Source: Mesorhizobium sp. (GTDB lineage: Bacteria; Pseudomonadota; Alphaproteobacteria; Rhizobiales; Rhizobiaceae). Taken from it: a stretch of 64,000 bases of DNA. The notes beneath the pieces are model-generated. The model saw only the letters and a program-made list of their open reading frames with translations, was not told the DNA's origin and did not search any database. The DNA is taken from assembly GCA_019635735.1 (NCBI GenBank), contig JAHBYX010000003.1, positions 434,001 to 498,000 of the forward strand, written 5' to 3'. The position numbers and the translations under genes are program-made. This document shows positions 35,895-44,468 of the stretch, piece after piece; the stretch's first letter is position 1, and each line of letters begins with the position of its first letter.

Positions 35895-36379
35895 ACCGCA
35901 CGGAAGGGGAATTCACCGGCCGGCACATGCTGGCGATCATGCTGGCCTTCTTCGGCGTCATCATCGCGGTCAACGTGACGATGGCGGTGTTCGCGAACAG
36001 CAGCTGGACGGGCCTGGTGGTCAAGAACAGCTACGTGGCGAGCCAGCAGTTCAACGAGAAGGCCGCCGAGGAACGCGCCCAGGCGGCGCTCGCCTACGTC
36101 CCGACCTTGCGGATCGACGGCGCAGCCATCAGCTACGCGATCGCCGACAGGGACGGCCGACGCGTTCCGATCGCGTCCGCGTCGGCCACGCTCCACCGGC
36201 CCGTCACGACGCGCCAGGACACGCATGTCGCCTTCACGATCGGCAACGAAGGCGTCGCGCGCGGGACGGAGGATCTGACCGACGGCGTGTGGATCATGGA
36301 ACTCACCGCCGACATCGGGCGCGAGCATCCCTGGCGCGACATGCGCCGCATCGTCATCCGCGACGGAGAGTTCCAATGA
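35891..36379 (+). CDS. ccoH: cbb3 oxidase assembly protein FixH/CcoH
   Basis: The 162-residue protein has one N-terminal helix (HMLAIMLAFFGVIIAVNVTMAVFA) and the FixH-typical SWTGLVVKNSYVASQQFNE segment, then a periplasmic domain. CcoH helps assemble or stabilise CcoN. Its ATG overlaps the ccoG stop (ATGA), and its own stop overlaps ccoI in the same way, so the whole set is translationally coupled. Confidence 0.95.
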   Translation: MNRTEGEFTGRHMLAIMLAFFGVIIAVNVTMAVFANSSWTGLVVKNSYVASQQFNEKAAEERAQAALAYVPTLRIDGAAISYAIADRDGRRVPIASASATLHRPVTTRQDTHVAFTIGNEGVARGTEDLTDGVWIMELTADIGREHPWRDMRRIVIRDGEFQ

Positions 36380-38610
36380 GCTGCTGCGCTCCCGGCGCCG
36401 AGTTCGACGCGACCGAGGCCGCGGTTCCCTCGGATGAGGAGCTGCTGCTCGCCAGCCGCAGTCTCGGCAACGGCAAGCGCCAGGTCGAGCTTGCCCTTCC
36501 CGCCGTGCATTGCGCCGCCTGCATCCAGACCGTCGAGCACGCGCTCTTCGAGCTTCCCGGCGTCGAGGCCGCGCGCGTCAACCTGTCCACCAAGCGCGTC
36601 TCGGTGAAATGGCGCGACGGCCAACTGCCGCCCATCACCTCGACGCTGACCCGGCTCGGCTACGCGCCCAACCTGTTCGACGAGGCGATCGCCGGCCGCG
36701 ACGGCACGATGTCGGAGCTGCTGCGGGCCGTTGCCGTCTCCGGCTTCGCCGCCGGCAACATCATGCTTCTCTCCGTCTCGGTCTGGTCCGGGGCCGAAGG
36801 CGCGACGCGCGATTTGTTCCACTGGGTTTCGGCACTGATCGCGCTGCCCGCGCTCTTCTTCGCCGGCCGCATCTACTACCGCTCCGCCTGGAGCGCGCTC
36901 CGTCACGGCCGCATGAACATGGACGTGCCGATCGCCATCGGCGTGACGCTCGCCTACGCGATGAGCCTCTACGAGACGATCAACCACGGCTCCCACGCCT
37001 ATTTCGACGCCTCGGTGACGTTGCTGTTCTTCCTTCTGATCGGCCGCACGCTCGATCACATGATGCGCGACCGCGCCCGCGAAGCCGTCATCGGCCTTGC
37101 CAGGCTCGCCCCGCGCGGCGCGCTGGTCGTGGCGCCCGACGGCACGCGCGACTACCGCCCCGTCGAGGAGATCCAGCCCGGCATGCGCGTCCTGATCGCG
37201 GCGGGCGAACGCATCCCCGCCGACGGGCGCGTCCTCGACGGACGCTCCGATCTCGACCGCTCCGTAGTCACCGGCGAAAGCGCGCCGGTCATGATCGCCA
37301 GGGGCGACATGGTCCAGGCCGGCACGCTCAACCTGACCGGGCCGCTGACGCTGGAGGCGACGTCGACCGCCACCTCCTCCTTCCTTGCCGAGATGATCCG
37401 CATGCTGGAGGCGGCCGAGGGCGGCCGCGCCCGCTACCGCCGCATCGCGGAGCGCGTCTCCGCGCTCTATGCGCCAGTCGTTCACCTCACCGCCTTCGTC
37501 ACCTTCCTCGGCTGGATGGCCTGGGGCGGCGACTGGCACCAGGCGCTGACCATCGCCATCGCGGTTCTCATCATCACCTGCCCCTGCGCGCTCGGCCTCG
37601 CGGTGCCTATCGTCCAGGTCGTCGCCGCGCGGCGGCTGTTCGAGGCGGGCGTCATGGTCAAGGACGGCTCCGCCATGGAGCGCCTCGCCGAGGCCGACGC
37701 CGTCGTCTTCGACAAGACCGGCACGCTCACCCTCGGCCGTCCGCGCCTCGTCGGCGCCGAGCGGATCGACCCGGCCGTGCTCGGCCTCGCCGGATCGCTC
37801 GCCTCGCATTCGCGCCATCCCTTGTCCCTGGCGATCGCCGCCGAGACCGACGGCGATTCCACCCGTTTCGACGACGTCACCGAACAGCCGGGCTACGGCG
37901 TCGAGGGCCGCGCCGGCGGTCATACCTGGCGGCTCGGCCGCGCTGCCTGGGCGACCGGGGCAAAAGGCGACGGCACGGTTCTCGCCCGCGACGGCGTCGA
38001 GGTCGCCCGCTTCGAGTTCGAGGACCGGCTGCGCGCCGGCGCCCGCGACACGGTCGCCGAGGCGGAGCGCACGATCGGGCCATTGGAGATGCTCTCCGGC
38101 GACAGCGAAGCCGCCTGCGCGCGGGTCGCCGCGTCGCTCGAGATCGAGCGCTACAGGTCGGGCATGCTGCCCGCCGACAAGGTGGCGCGTCTCACCGAAT
38201 TGTCGCTGTCGGGCCATCGGGTGCTGATGGTCGGCGACGGGCTGAACGACGCGCCGGCGCTGGGTGCCGCGCATGTCTCGATGGCGCCGGCGAGCGCTGC
38301 CGAGATCGGTCGCAACGCCGCCGACTTCGTCTTCCTGCGCGAAAGCCTCGAAGCCGTGCCGCTTGCCCGCGACATCGCGGTGCGCGCCGGCCGGCTGATC
38401 CGCGAGAACATCGCCATCGCGATCGTCTACAACGCCATCGCCGTGCCGGTGGCGATCCTCGGCTACGTCACGCCGCTGATCGCCGCCATCGCCATGTCCG
38501 GCTCCTCCATAATCGTCATCGCCAATGCGCTGCGCCTGTCGCCGTCCCGCGAGATGAAGGCGGAGACCGCGCCTGCGGCAACCGTGGTGCGCGCGACGAG
38601 GCCGGCATGA
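36376..38610 (+). CDS. ccoI: Cu+-transporting P1B-type ATPase FixI/CcoI
   Basis: The 744-residue pump exports Cu+ for the oxidase CuB site. It has a cysteine pair at the N-terminus (MSCCAPGAE), an HMA copper-binding motif Cys46-x2-Cys49 (HCAAC), eight helices, the transport motif Cys402-Pro403-Cys404, the phosphorylation site Asp446 in DKTGT, the TGES loop (VTGESAPV) and GDGLNDAPAL. It is adjacent to ccoH and ccoS. Confidence 0.96.
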   Translation: MSCCAPGAEFDATEAAVPSDEELLLASRSLGNGKRQVELALPAVHCAACIQTVEHALFELPGVEAARVNLSTKRVSVKWRDGQLPPITSTLTRLGYAPNLFDEAIAGRDGTMSELLRAVAVSGFAAGNIMLLSVSVWSGAEGATRDLFHWVSALIALPALFFAGRIYYRSAWSALRHGRMNMDVPIAIGVTLAYAMSLYETINHGSHAYFDASVTLLFFLLIGRTLDHMMRDRAREAVIGLARLAPRGALVVAPDGTRDYRPVEEIQPGMRVLIAAGERIPADGRVLDGRSDLDRSVVTGESAPVMIARGDMVQAGTLNLTGPLTLEATSTATSSFLAEMIRMLEAAEGGRARYRRIAERVSALYAPVVHLTAFVTFLGWMAWGGDWHQALTIAIAVLIITCPCALGLAVPIVQVVAARRLFEAGVMVKDGSAMERLAEADAVVFDKTGTLTLGRPRLVGAERIDPAVLGLAGSLASHSRHPLSLAIAAETDGDSTRFDDVTEQPGYGVEGRAGGHTWRLGRAAWATGAKGDGTVLARDGVEVARFEFEDRLRAGARDTVAEAERTIGPLEMLSGDSEAACARVAASLEIERYRSGMLPADKVARLTELSLSGHRVLMVGDGLNDAPALGAAHVSMAPASAAEIGRNAADFVFLRESLEAVPLARDIAVRAGRLIRENIAIAIVYNAIAVPVAILGYVTPLIAAIAMSGSSIIVIANALRLSPSREMKAETAPAATVVRATRPA

Positions 38611-38780
38611 GCACGCTGCTTTACCTCATCCCTGTCGCGCTTTTCCTCGGCGGCATCAGTCTCGTCGCCTTCCTCTGGGCGCTGCGCAGCGGCCAGTACG
38701 AAGACCTCGACGGCGCCGGCGAACGCATCCTGATCGACGACGAGGAGCCGAAGAAGCCGGCGACCCCCAAGCGCCGCTGA
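38607..38780 (+). CDS. ccoS: cbb3 oxidase maturation protein CcoS/FixS
   Basis: This 57-residue protein has a single membrane helix (YLIPVALFLGGISLVAFLWA) followed by the hallmark SGQYEDLDGAGERIL(I). CcoS is needed for cofactor insertion into CcoN. Its ATG overlaps the ccoI stop by 4 nt. It closes the operon; no clear terminator follows before the repeat at 38841. Confidence 0.96.
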   Translation: MSTLLYLIPVALFLGGISLVAFLWALRSGQYEDLDGAGERILIDDEEPKKPATPKRR

Positions 38781-38840
38781 CGCCCCAAGGCGCCGACTCT
38801 TCAGGACCTGTCCCTCTACCACCTTCCACCCCACACCTCA

Positions 38841-38983
38841 GTCATCCCGGGCGCCGGAGGCCATCCGGTATCCATTCTTCTCTCGGGTTACACGCCGAAA
38901 AGGCCTGACTCCGTGGCATATCCGACAGCGCCCTTCTCCCAGCGATCAATGGATCCCGGATCGCCTTCGGCGCCCGGGATGAC
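38841..38983. repeat. MITE-like repeat, copy A (143 bp)
   Basis: A 143-bp unit has near-perfect 28-nt terminal inverted repeats beginning GTCATCCCGGGCGCCG and ending CGGCGCCCGGGATGAC. The same unit, about 90% identical by eye and of equal length, recurs in direct orientation at 39375-39517. The GIY-YIG gene lies between the two copies. The unit has no coding capacity of its own. Confidence 0.85.
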
Positions 38984-39004
38984 GTCGGTGGGTTGAGACG
39001 TCGC

Positions 39005-39292
39005 CTACCGCGATATCTCCTCGAAAAGATCCATCCACTCCGGATTCTGCGCCTCGATCAGTTCTAGCTTCCACTTCCTGCGCCAGCGCTTGATGCGCTT
39101 CTCGTCGACGATGGCATCCTCGATGTCGTGATAGAAGCGGTGCCAGACCAGATGCTTCACGTCGTACCGCTGCGTGAAACCCGCGATATCGCCCTCCCGG
39201 TGTTCCTGAACCCGGCGATAGAGGTCCGAGGTCACGCCAGTGTAGAGCGTGCCGTGCTTCCGCGAAGCCATGATGTAGACGTGCCCGGGCAT
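39005..39292 (-). CDS. GIY-YIG nuclease family protein (UPF0213-like)
   Basis: The protein of about 95 residues starts MPGHVYIMASRKHGTLYTGVTSD, which has the GIY-YIG core as VYIM and LYTG, then the catalytic-region RVQEHREG...GFTQRYDVKHLVWHRFY and the helix with Glu (VDEKRIKRWRRKWK). Small proteins of this kind are frequent in alphaproteobacteria. They are often near palindromic repeats; this one is boxed in by two copies of a 143-bp MITE-like unit. An alternative ATG at 39310 adds six residues. Confidence 0.88.
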   Translation of the reverse strand: MPGHVYIMASRKHGTLYTGVTSDLYRRVQEHREGDIAGFTQRYDVKHLVWHRFYHDIEDAIVDEKRIKRWRRKWKLELIEAQNPEWMDLFEEISR

Positions 39293-39374
39293 GGGAAAAG
39301 CAAATCCCACTTCCGCGACAGAGGCAACGGCAGGTCACTCTCGGCCGACATCGCAGCATTGCCTCCTCTCCTTC

Positions 39375-39517
39375 GTCATCCCGGGCGCCGAAGGCGACCC
39401 GGTATCCATTCTTCTCTCCGGTTACACGCCGAAAACAGCTGCCTCTGCGGCATATCCGACAGCGCCCTTCTCCCAGCGATCAATGGATCCCGGATCGCCT
39501 TCGGCGTCCGGGATGAC
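39375..39517. repeat. MITE-like repeat, copy B (143 bp)
   Basis: This is a direct repeat of the unit at 38841-38983, with the same terminal inverted repeats (GTCATCCCGGGCGCCGAAGG at the left). It fills most of the 405-nt gap between the GIY-YIG gene and the next gene. The remainder, 39518-39697, shows no gene. Confidence 0.85.
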
Positions 39518-39697
39518 GGCCACTGGTGGACATGCGAAGCAATTCGCCAACCCACCCCGTGGATCGATCGCCGGCGTCCCAAAAAATCTCCGCCCGCAAG
39601 CCTCTGCTTCCATTCACCATTTACTATTCGCCACCCACTTTCCATCCACCACCTCCGCCACTTGCACCAAACTTCCGGCAGTTGAAAGGAGGCGGCA

Positions 39698-40141
39698 TTG
39701 GCCTGGAAGGCAAAAGAAGGGAGGGACGTGTTGGGCAGCATCGCCGCGAGGCTGCTGTCGCTCGCTGATCTCGCCGAGGACGTCGCCGGCCGCTCGTTTC
39801 TCGTCCGCTGGCTGGTCCTCTGGTACGTCTGCCGGGCCGACGCGATCCTGCGGGAGTTCGTCGCCGGGTCGGAATGGAACACCGCCGGCCGCCTCTGGTC
39901 GCCCTCCCTGCCGCCGGTCCGCTACGGCACCCGCTCCGCCGACGCGATGGCGCTCGCCGCATCGCTGCGCGCGCTGGCGCGTATCGTGCTGGACATGAGG
40001 GCTGAACGGCGACGCCTGGCAATAGTGCGGCAGGCATCCGACGAAGGCCACGACGGCAATCCGATCCACGACCTCGAGGCGGTCGTCCAGACCCTCTGGC
40101 ACGCAGACTTTCTGCCAGTCGAGGTCTGTGACACGTCCTAG
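39698..40141 (+). CDS. Hypothetical protein
   Basis: The 147-residue protein is predicted mostly alpha-helical and rich in Arg and Leu (LLSLADLAEDVAGRSFLVRWLVLWYVCRAD...), with a short hydrophobic stretch around residues 37-45 and no domain that I recognise. Similar small proteins occur in Mesorhizobium-like genomes as hypotheticals. A TTG start at 39698 is favoured by AAAGGAGG 5 nt upstream; a GTG at 39728 is a second option. It stands alone, convergent with the aldehyde dehydrogenase gene. Confidence 0.6.
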   Translation: MAWKAKEGRDVLGSIAARLLSLADLAEDVAGRSFLVRWLVLWYVCRADAILREFVAGSEWNTAGRLWSPSLPPVRYGTRSADAMALAASLRALARIVLDMRAERRRLAIVRQASDEGHDGNPIHDLEAVVQTLWHADFLPVEVCDTS

Positions 40142-40253
40142 GATAGCCAGGAAACAGTCTGCTTCGCCCGTCTATCCTGCTTCCGCGCAAAGCCGCTGCG
40201 GTCGACGCTTTCGCGCGGCCGAAAGCAAGCCGCCCGTTCCCGGCACTTGGCTA

Positions 40254-41768
40254 CTACCGCAAATCCTCCGGCAGCAGCGCCTCCGGCATGTTCTGGAAAG
40301 ATACCGGCCTGAGGAAACGCCGGATCGCGAGCGTGCCGACCGACGTCGCGGAGGCAAAGGTGCTCGCCGGATAGGGTCCGCCATGCATCATCGAGTCCAC
40401 CACCTCGACGCCCGTCGGGAAGCCGTTGGCAAGCAGGCGGCCGGCCTTGCGCTCCAACACCGGCATCATGCGCCTGGCGAGATCGGTGTCGCCCTCGTCC
40501 ATCTGCAGCGTCACGGTGAGCTGGCCGTGCAGGCCTTTCGCGATCTCCAGCATCTGGACGGCGTCGCGCGCCCGGACGATCATGCCGAGCGGGCCGAACA
40601 CTTCCTCGCCAAGGTCCGGATTGGCGAGAAACGTGTCGCCGTCGGTGGCAAAGAGCGCCGGCGCGACGCTGCGCAATTCGCACACGCCGCGCGTCACCGT
40701 GCGCACCGCATTGCCCGCCGCCATCTTCGCCGCGCCGCGGCCGAAGGCCTCGGCGATGCCGGTGGTCAGCATCGTCGCCGGCCCGGTGGCGCCGAGCGCA
40801 GCGGAAGCCTCTTCTTCGAACCTCTCGGCAGGCGCGCCATCGGCGATCACCAGCACGCCCGGATTGGTGCAGAACTGGCCGACACCGAGCGTCAGGGACG
40901 CCGCCCATGCCTTCGCGATCTCCGCTGCTCGCGCCTGCGCCGCCTCGGGCAGCACGAAGACCGGATTGACCGAGCCGAGCTCGCCGAAGAAGGGGATCGG
41001 CTCGGGACGGCTGCAGGCGATGTCGAACAGGGCCCTGCCGCCGCCGAGCGAACCGGTGAAGCCGACCGCCTTGATCAGCGGATGGGCGACGAGCGACTGG
41101 CCAGCCTCGCGGCTGTTCGACTGCACCAGCGAGAAGACGCCCGGATGCTGGCCGGTCTTCTCGATCGCCTCGAGGATCGCCTCGGCGACGATCTCGCCGG
41201 TGCCGGGATGGCCGGAATGGCCCTTGACCACCACCGGGCAGCCGGCGGCGAGCGCTGAGGCCGTGTCGCCTCCGGCCGTCGAAAAGGCGAGCGGGAAGTT
41301 CGACGCACCGAAGACGCCCACAGGACCGATCGGGCGCTGGACGAGTTTGAGGTCGGGCCGGGGCGCGGGCTTGCGGTCGGGCAGTGCCGCGTCGTGGCGG
41401 CGGTCGAGATAGGCGCCGTCGCGGATATGGCTGGCGAAGAGCCTGAGCTGTCCGGTGGTGCGGCCGCGCTCGCCATCCAGCCGCGCTTCCGGCAGGCCGG
41501 TCTCGGCCGAGCCGATCGCGGTGATCGCGGCCGCCCGCGCTTCCATCGCATCGGCTATGGCCTCAAGGAAGGCGGCGCGGTTTTCGCGCGAGGAATAGCC
41601 GTAGGACCAGAACGCCTCTTCCGCGGCCTTCACCGCGCGGTCGACCTCGGCGGCGGTGCCCACGGCATAGCGTGCGGGCGCTCCCCGCGCGGGGTCGGAA
41701 GCGAACGTCGTCGCGCCCTCCACCCATTCGCCGGCAATGAGATGTCTGCCCGTCGGGGTCCAGGTCAT
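40254..41768 (-). CDS. 2-oxoglutarate semialdehyde (2,5-dioxovalerate) dehydrogenase
   Basis: The 504-residue aldehyde dehydrogenase has the catalytic Cys in GQFCTNPGVLVI, the glutamate in FFGELGSVNPVF and a nucleotide-binding FTGSLGGGRALF. It resembles the KGSADH type, which completes non-phosphorylative pentose and glucarate catabolism by making 2-oxoglutarate. It is last in the minus-strand unit with a sugar dehydrogenase, an IlvD/Edd dehydratase and AraD1, which fits the L-arabinose route. Confidence 0.88.
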   Translation of the reverse strand: MTWTPTGRHLIAGEWVEGATTFASDPARGAPARYAVGTAAEVDRAVKAAEEAFWSYGYSSRENRAAFLEAIADAMEARAAAITAIGSAETGLPEARLDGERGRTTGQLRLFASHIRDGAYLDRRHDAALPDRKPAPRPDLKLVQRPIGPVGVFGASNFPLAFSTAGGDTASALAAGCPVVVKGHSGHPGTGEIVAEAILEAIEKTGQHPGVFSLVQSNSREAGQSLVAHPLIKAVGFTGSLGGGRALFDIACSRPEPIPFFGELGSVNPVFVLPEAAQARAAEIAKAWAASLTLGVGQFCTNPGVLVIADGAPAERFEEEASAALGATGPATMLTTGIAEAFGRGAAKMAAGNAVRTVTRGVCELRSVAPALFATDGDTFLANPDLGEEVFGPLGMIVRARDAVQMLEIAKGLHGQLTVTLQMDEGDTDLARRMMPVLERKAGRLLANGFPTGVEVVDSMMHGGPYPASTFASATSVGTLAIRRFLRPVSFQNMPEALLPEDLR

Positions 41769-41790
41769 GGTCAGGTCCTTCTTCTGCAGG

Positions 41791-42714
41791 TCAGAACTCG
41801 AAAGCGTCGACGACGATCCGCCGGCCGAGCGTCAGGGCATCGGCGACATGCACCATCGGGCCGAGGTCTACGTCGGAACGACCCTCGCGCACAAGTTCGG
41901 CCATCCGCGCATAGAGGGCGGGATACTCGCCGGTGATCGTGTTCTCGCCGGCCGCCGCCTTGCCCGCGACCTCCAGCACGTTGCCGCCCATCCTGAGTGC
42001 CACCGGCCCGGCATCGGTGTCGACCTCGATATCCCAGGTTTGCGGCCCTTCCTGGCGCCAGTCGAAATCCGCGGTGACATTGCCGGTGAAGCTGAGCTTG
42101 GCTGCGATTGGCGTCTGCCGGTTGGCCGGGAATTCCAGCTCGGCGCCGGTCAGGTGGACCGGCCGCGGCAGGATCTCCGTCAGGATCGACAGGGCGTTGA
42201 TGCCCGGGTCGAACACGCCCATTCCGCCCGGCTCGAACACCCAGTCCTGGCCGGGGTGCCATTTGCGCACGTCCTCGCGCCAGGTGATGTGCGCCCTCGT
42301 CACGGCCCTGTCCGCCAGCCAGGCCTTGGCCGGCGCCACGGCATGCGCCATGCGCGAGTGCCATGTGGCGAAGAGCGTGAGCTGCCGCGCCTTGGCCAGC
42401 GCCTGCAGCTCGTGCACTTCGGCAAGCGTCGCGCCGGGCGGCTTCTCCAGCATCACGTGCCGGCCGGCCTTCAGCGCCGCCTCTGCATAGTCGAAGCGCG
42501 GCACCGGCGGCAGGCAGAGCGAGACGACCGGAATGTCCGGACGCCGGGCGAGCAGGGTGGCGAAATCGGTAAAGGCGGGAACGCCCTCGACCGAGCCCTG
42601 GCGCGAGCAGGTCGCGGCGAGTTCCCAGTCCGCCGAAGCGGCAATCGCCGGCACGTGCTGGTCGAGCGCGATCTTGCCGATGCCTACCAGGGCGACTTTC
42701 AGGGGAGCGGCCAT
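41791..42714 (-). CDS. Gfo/Idh/MocA sugar 1-dehydrogenase (L-arabinose/D-galactose type)
   Basis: The 307-residue protein has the N-terminal Rossmann motif VALVGIGKIALDQHVPAI and the catalytic lysine in MLEKPPGATLAE. The core is shared with the Azospirillum L-arabinose 1-dehydrogenase and D-galactose 1-dehydrogenases, which oxidise the sugar C1 to the lactone. Its ATG overlaps the dehydratase stop by one base (TGATG). The following genes make it the first step of a non-phosphorylative route. Confidence 0.85.
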   Translation of the reverse strand: MAAPLKVALVGIGKIALDQHVPAIAASADWELAATCSRQGSVEGVPAFTDFATLLARRPDIPVVSLCLPPVPRFDYAEAALKAGRHVMLEKPPGATLAEVHELQALAKARQLTLFATWHSRMAHAVAPAKAWLADRAVTRAHITWREDVRKWHPGQDWVFEPGGMGVFDPGINALSILTEILPRPVHLTGAELEFPANRQTPIAAKLSFTGNVTADFDWRQEGPQTWDIEVDTDAGPVALRMGGNVLEVAGKAAAGENTITGEYPALYARMAELVREGRSDVDLGPMVHVADALTLGRRIVVDAFEF

Positions 42715-44456
42715 CAGTGCGAATCCCTTCCGACTTCGCGGCCGCGGCAGCCCTTGAGGAAGTCGAGATCGGCGCCGGTGTCGGCGCCCTCGACATGCGT
42801 CTGGTGCAGCCAGGCATAGCCCGAGGCCGGCATCTCGTGCGACGGCGCCCACTCAGCCAGCCGCGCCGCGAGCTCCTCGTCAGAGATCTCGACGGTCAGC
42901 GAGCGGTTCGGCACGTCGAGCGAGATCATGTCGCCGTCGCGCACCACCGCCAGCGGCCCGCCGGCGGCCGCTTCCGGCGAGGTGTGCAGCACGACGGTAC
43001 CATAGGCCGTGCCCGACATGCGCGCATCGGAGATGCGCACCATGTCGGTGATGCCCTTGCGCAGCACTTTCGGCGGCAGGCCCATGTTGCCCACCTCCGC
43101 CATGCCGGGATAGCCTTTCGGTCCGCAGTTCTTCAAGACCATCACGCAGGTCTCGTCGATGTCGAGTGCCTCGTCCTCGATCCTGGCCTTGTAGTCGTCG
43201 ATGTCCTCGAACACCACCGCCCGGCCGCGGTGGACCATCAGCGCCGGCGTCGCCGCCGAGGGTTTCAGCACAGCGCCTTTCGGCGCGAGGTTGCCCTTCA
43301 GAACGACGATGCCGCCGGACTGCGCCAGCGCCTTCTCGGCCGGAAGGATGACGTCCTCGTTCCAGTTGACGACGTTCTTCACCTCGTCCCAGATCGCCGC
43401 GCCGGACACCGTCAGCGCATCCTTGTGCAGGACGCCGGCCTCGCCGAGGCGCTTCAGCACGACGGGCAGGCCGCCGGCATAGAAGAACTCCTCCATCAGG
43501 TATTTGCCCGACGGCATCAGGTTGACGATCGTGGGCACGTCGCGACCGAGCCGGTCCCAGTCGTCGAGCGTGAGGTCTACCCCGACGCGGCCGGCGATCG
43601 CCAGCAGGTGGATCACCGCGTTGGTCGAGCCGCCGATCGCCGCATTGGTGCGGATGGCGTTCTCGAAGGCCTGCTTCGTCAGGATGTCGGAGGGTTTCAG
43701 GTCGTCCTTGACCATGTCGACGATGCGCCGGCCCGACATCTGCGCCATCACGCGCCGGCGCGAATCGACCGCGGGGATCGCAGCGTTGCCGGAAAGAGCC
43801 ATGCCCAGCGCCTCGGCCATCGAAGCCATGGTGGAGGCCGTGCCCATCGTGTTGCAGGTGCCCGACGAGCGGCTCATCGAGGCCTCGGCCTCGAGGAACT
43901 CTTCCTGCGTCATCTCGCCGGCCTTCACCGCCTCGGAGAATATCCACAGATGGGTGCCCGAGCCGACGCGCTCGCCGCGGAAATAGCCGTTGAGCATCGG
44001 CCCGCCGGTGACGACGATCGAGGGGATGTCGGTCGAGGCGGCGGCCATCAGGAGCGAGGGCGTGGTCTTGTCGCAGCCGACCATCAGCACCGCGCCGTCG
44101 ATCGGCTGGCCGCGCATCGCCTCCTCGACCGCCATCGCCGCGAGGTTGCGGAACATCATCGCGGTGGGCCGGAAGGTGTTTTCGGAAGCAGAGAACACCG
44201 GCACTTCGACCGGGAAGCCGCCGGCTTCCCACACGCCCGCCTTCACCTTCTCGGCGAGCTCCCGCAGATGGCCGTTGCAGGGTGTCAGGTCGGACCAGGT
44301 GTTGAGAATGCCGATGATCGGCCGCCCGTCGAACAGGTCGTGCGCGTGGCCCTGGTTCTTCAGCCAGCCGCGGTGATAGATCGCGTCGCGCGAATTGCCG
44401 CCGTACCAGTGCTGCGACCTCAGCTTGCGCGGCCATTCGGCCTTCTTGAACGTCAT
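42714..44456 (-). CDS. IlvD/Edd-family L-arabinonate dehydratase
   Basis: The 580-residue protein has the dehydratase family motifs VGCDKTTPSLLMA and SGTCNTMGTASTM with the Fe-S cysteines, and the C-terminal SDARMSGTAYG motif. It starts MTFKKAEWPRKLRSQHWYGGNSRDAIYHR, a hallmark of the sugar-acid branch (L-arabonate/D-xylonate type) rather than IlvD of branched amino acids. It dehydrates the aldonate to 2-keto-3-deoxy acid. It lies between AraD1 and the dehydrogenase. Confidence 0.92.
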   Translation of the reverse strand: MTFKKAEWPRKLRSQHWYGGNSRDAIYHRGWLKNQGHAHDLFDGRPIIGILNTWSDLTPCNGHLRELAEKVKAGVWEAGGFPVEVPVFSASENTFRPTAMMFRNLAAMAVEEAMRGQPIDGAVLMVGCDKTTPSLLMAAASTDIPSIVVTGGPMLNGYFRGERVGSGTHLWIFSEAVKAGEMTQEEFLEAEASMSRSSGTCNTMGTASTMASMAEALGMALSGNAAIPAVDSRRRVMAQMSGRRIVDMVKDDLKPSDILTKQAFENAIRTNAAIGGSTNAVIHLLAIAGRVGVDLTLDDWDRLGRDVPTIVNLMPSGKYLMEEFFYAGGLPVVLKRLGEAGVLHKDALTVSGAAIWDEVKNVVNWNEDVILPAEKALAQSGGIVVLKGNLAPKGAVLKPSAATPALMVHRGRAVVFEDIDDYKARIEDEALDIDETCVMVLKNCGPKGYPGMAEVGNMGLPPKVLRKGITDMVRISDARMSGTAYGTVVLHTSPEAAAGGPLAVVRDGDMISLDVPNRSLTVEISDEELAARLAEWAPSHEMPASGYAWLHQTHVEGADTGADLDFLKGCRGREVGRDSH

Positions 44457-44468
44457 GATCTCACCCTC

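Noticed and set aside
38841..39517. CRISPR-like repeat-spacer pattern
   Set aside because: Only two long units with terminal inverted repeats and a gene between them; no short regular repeats or cas genes.
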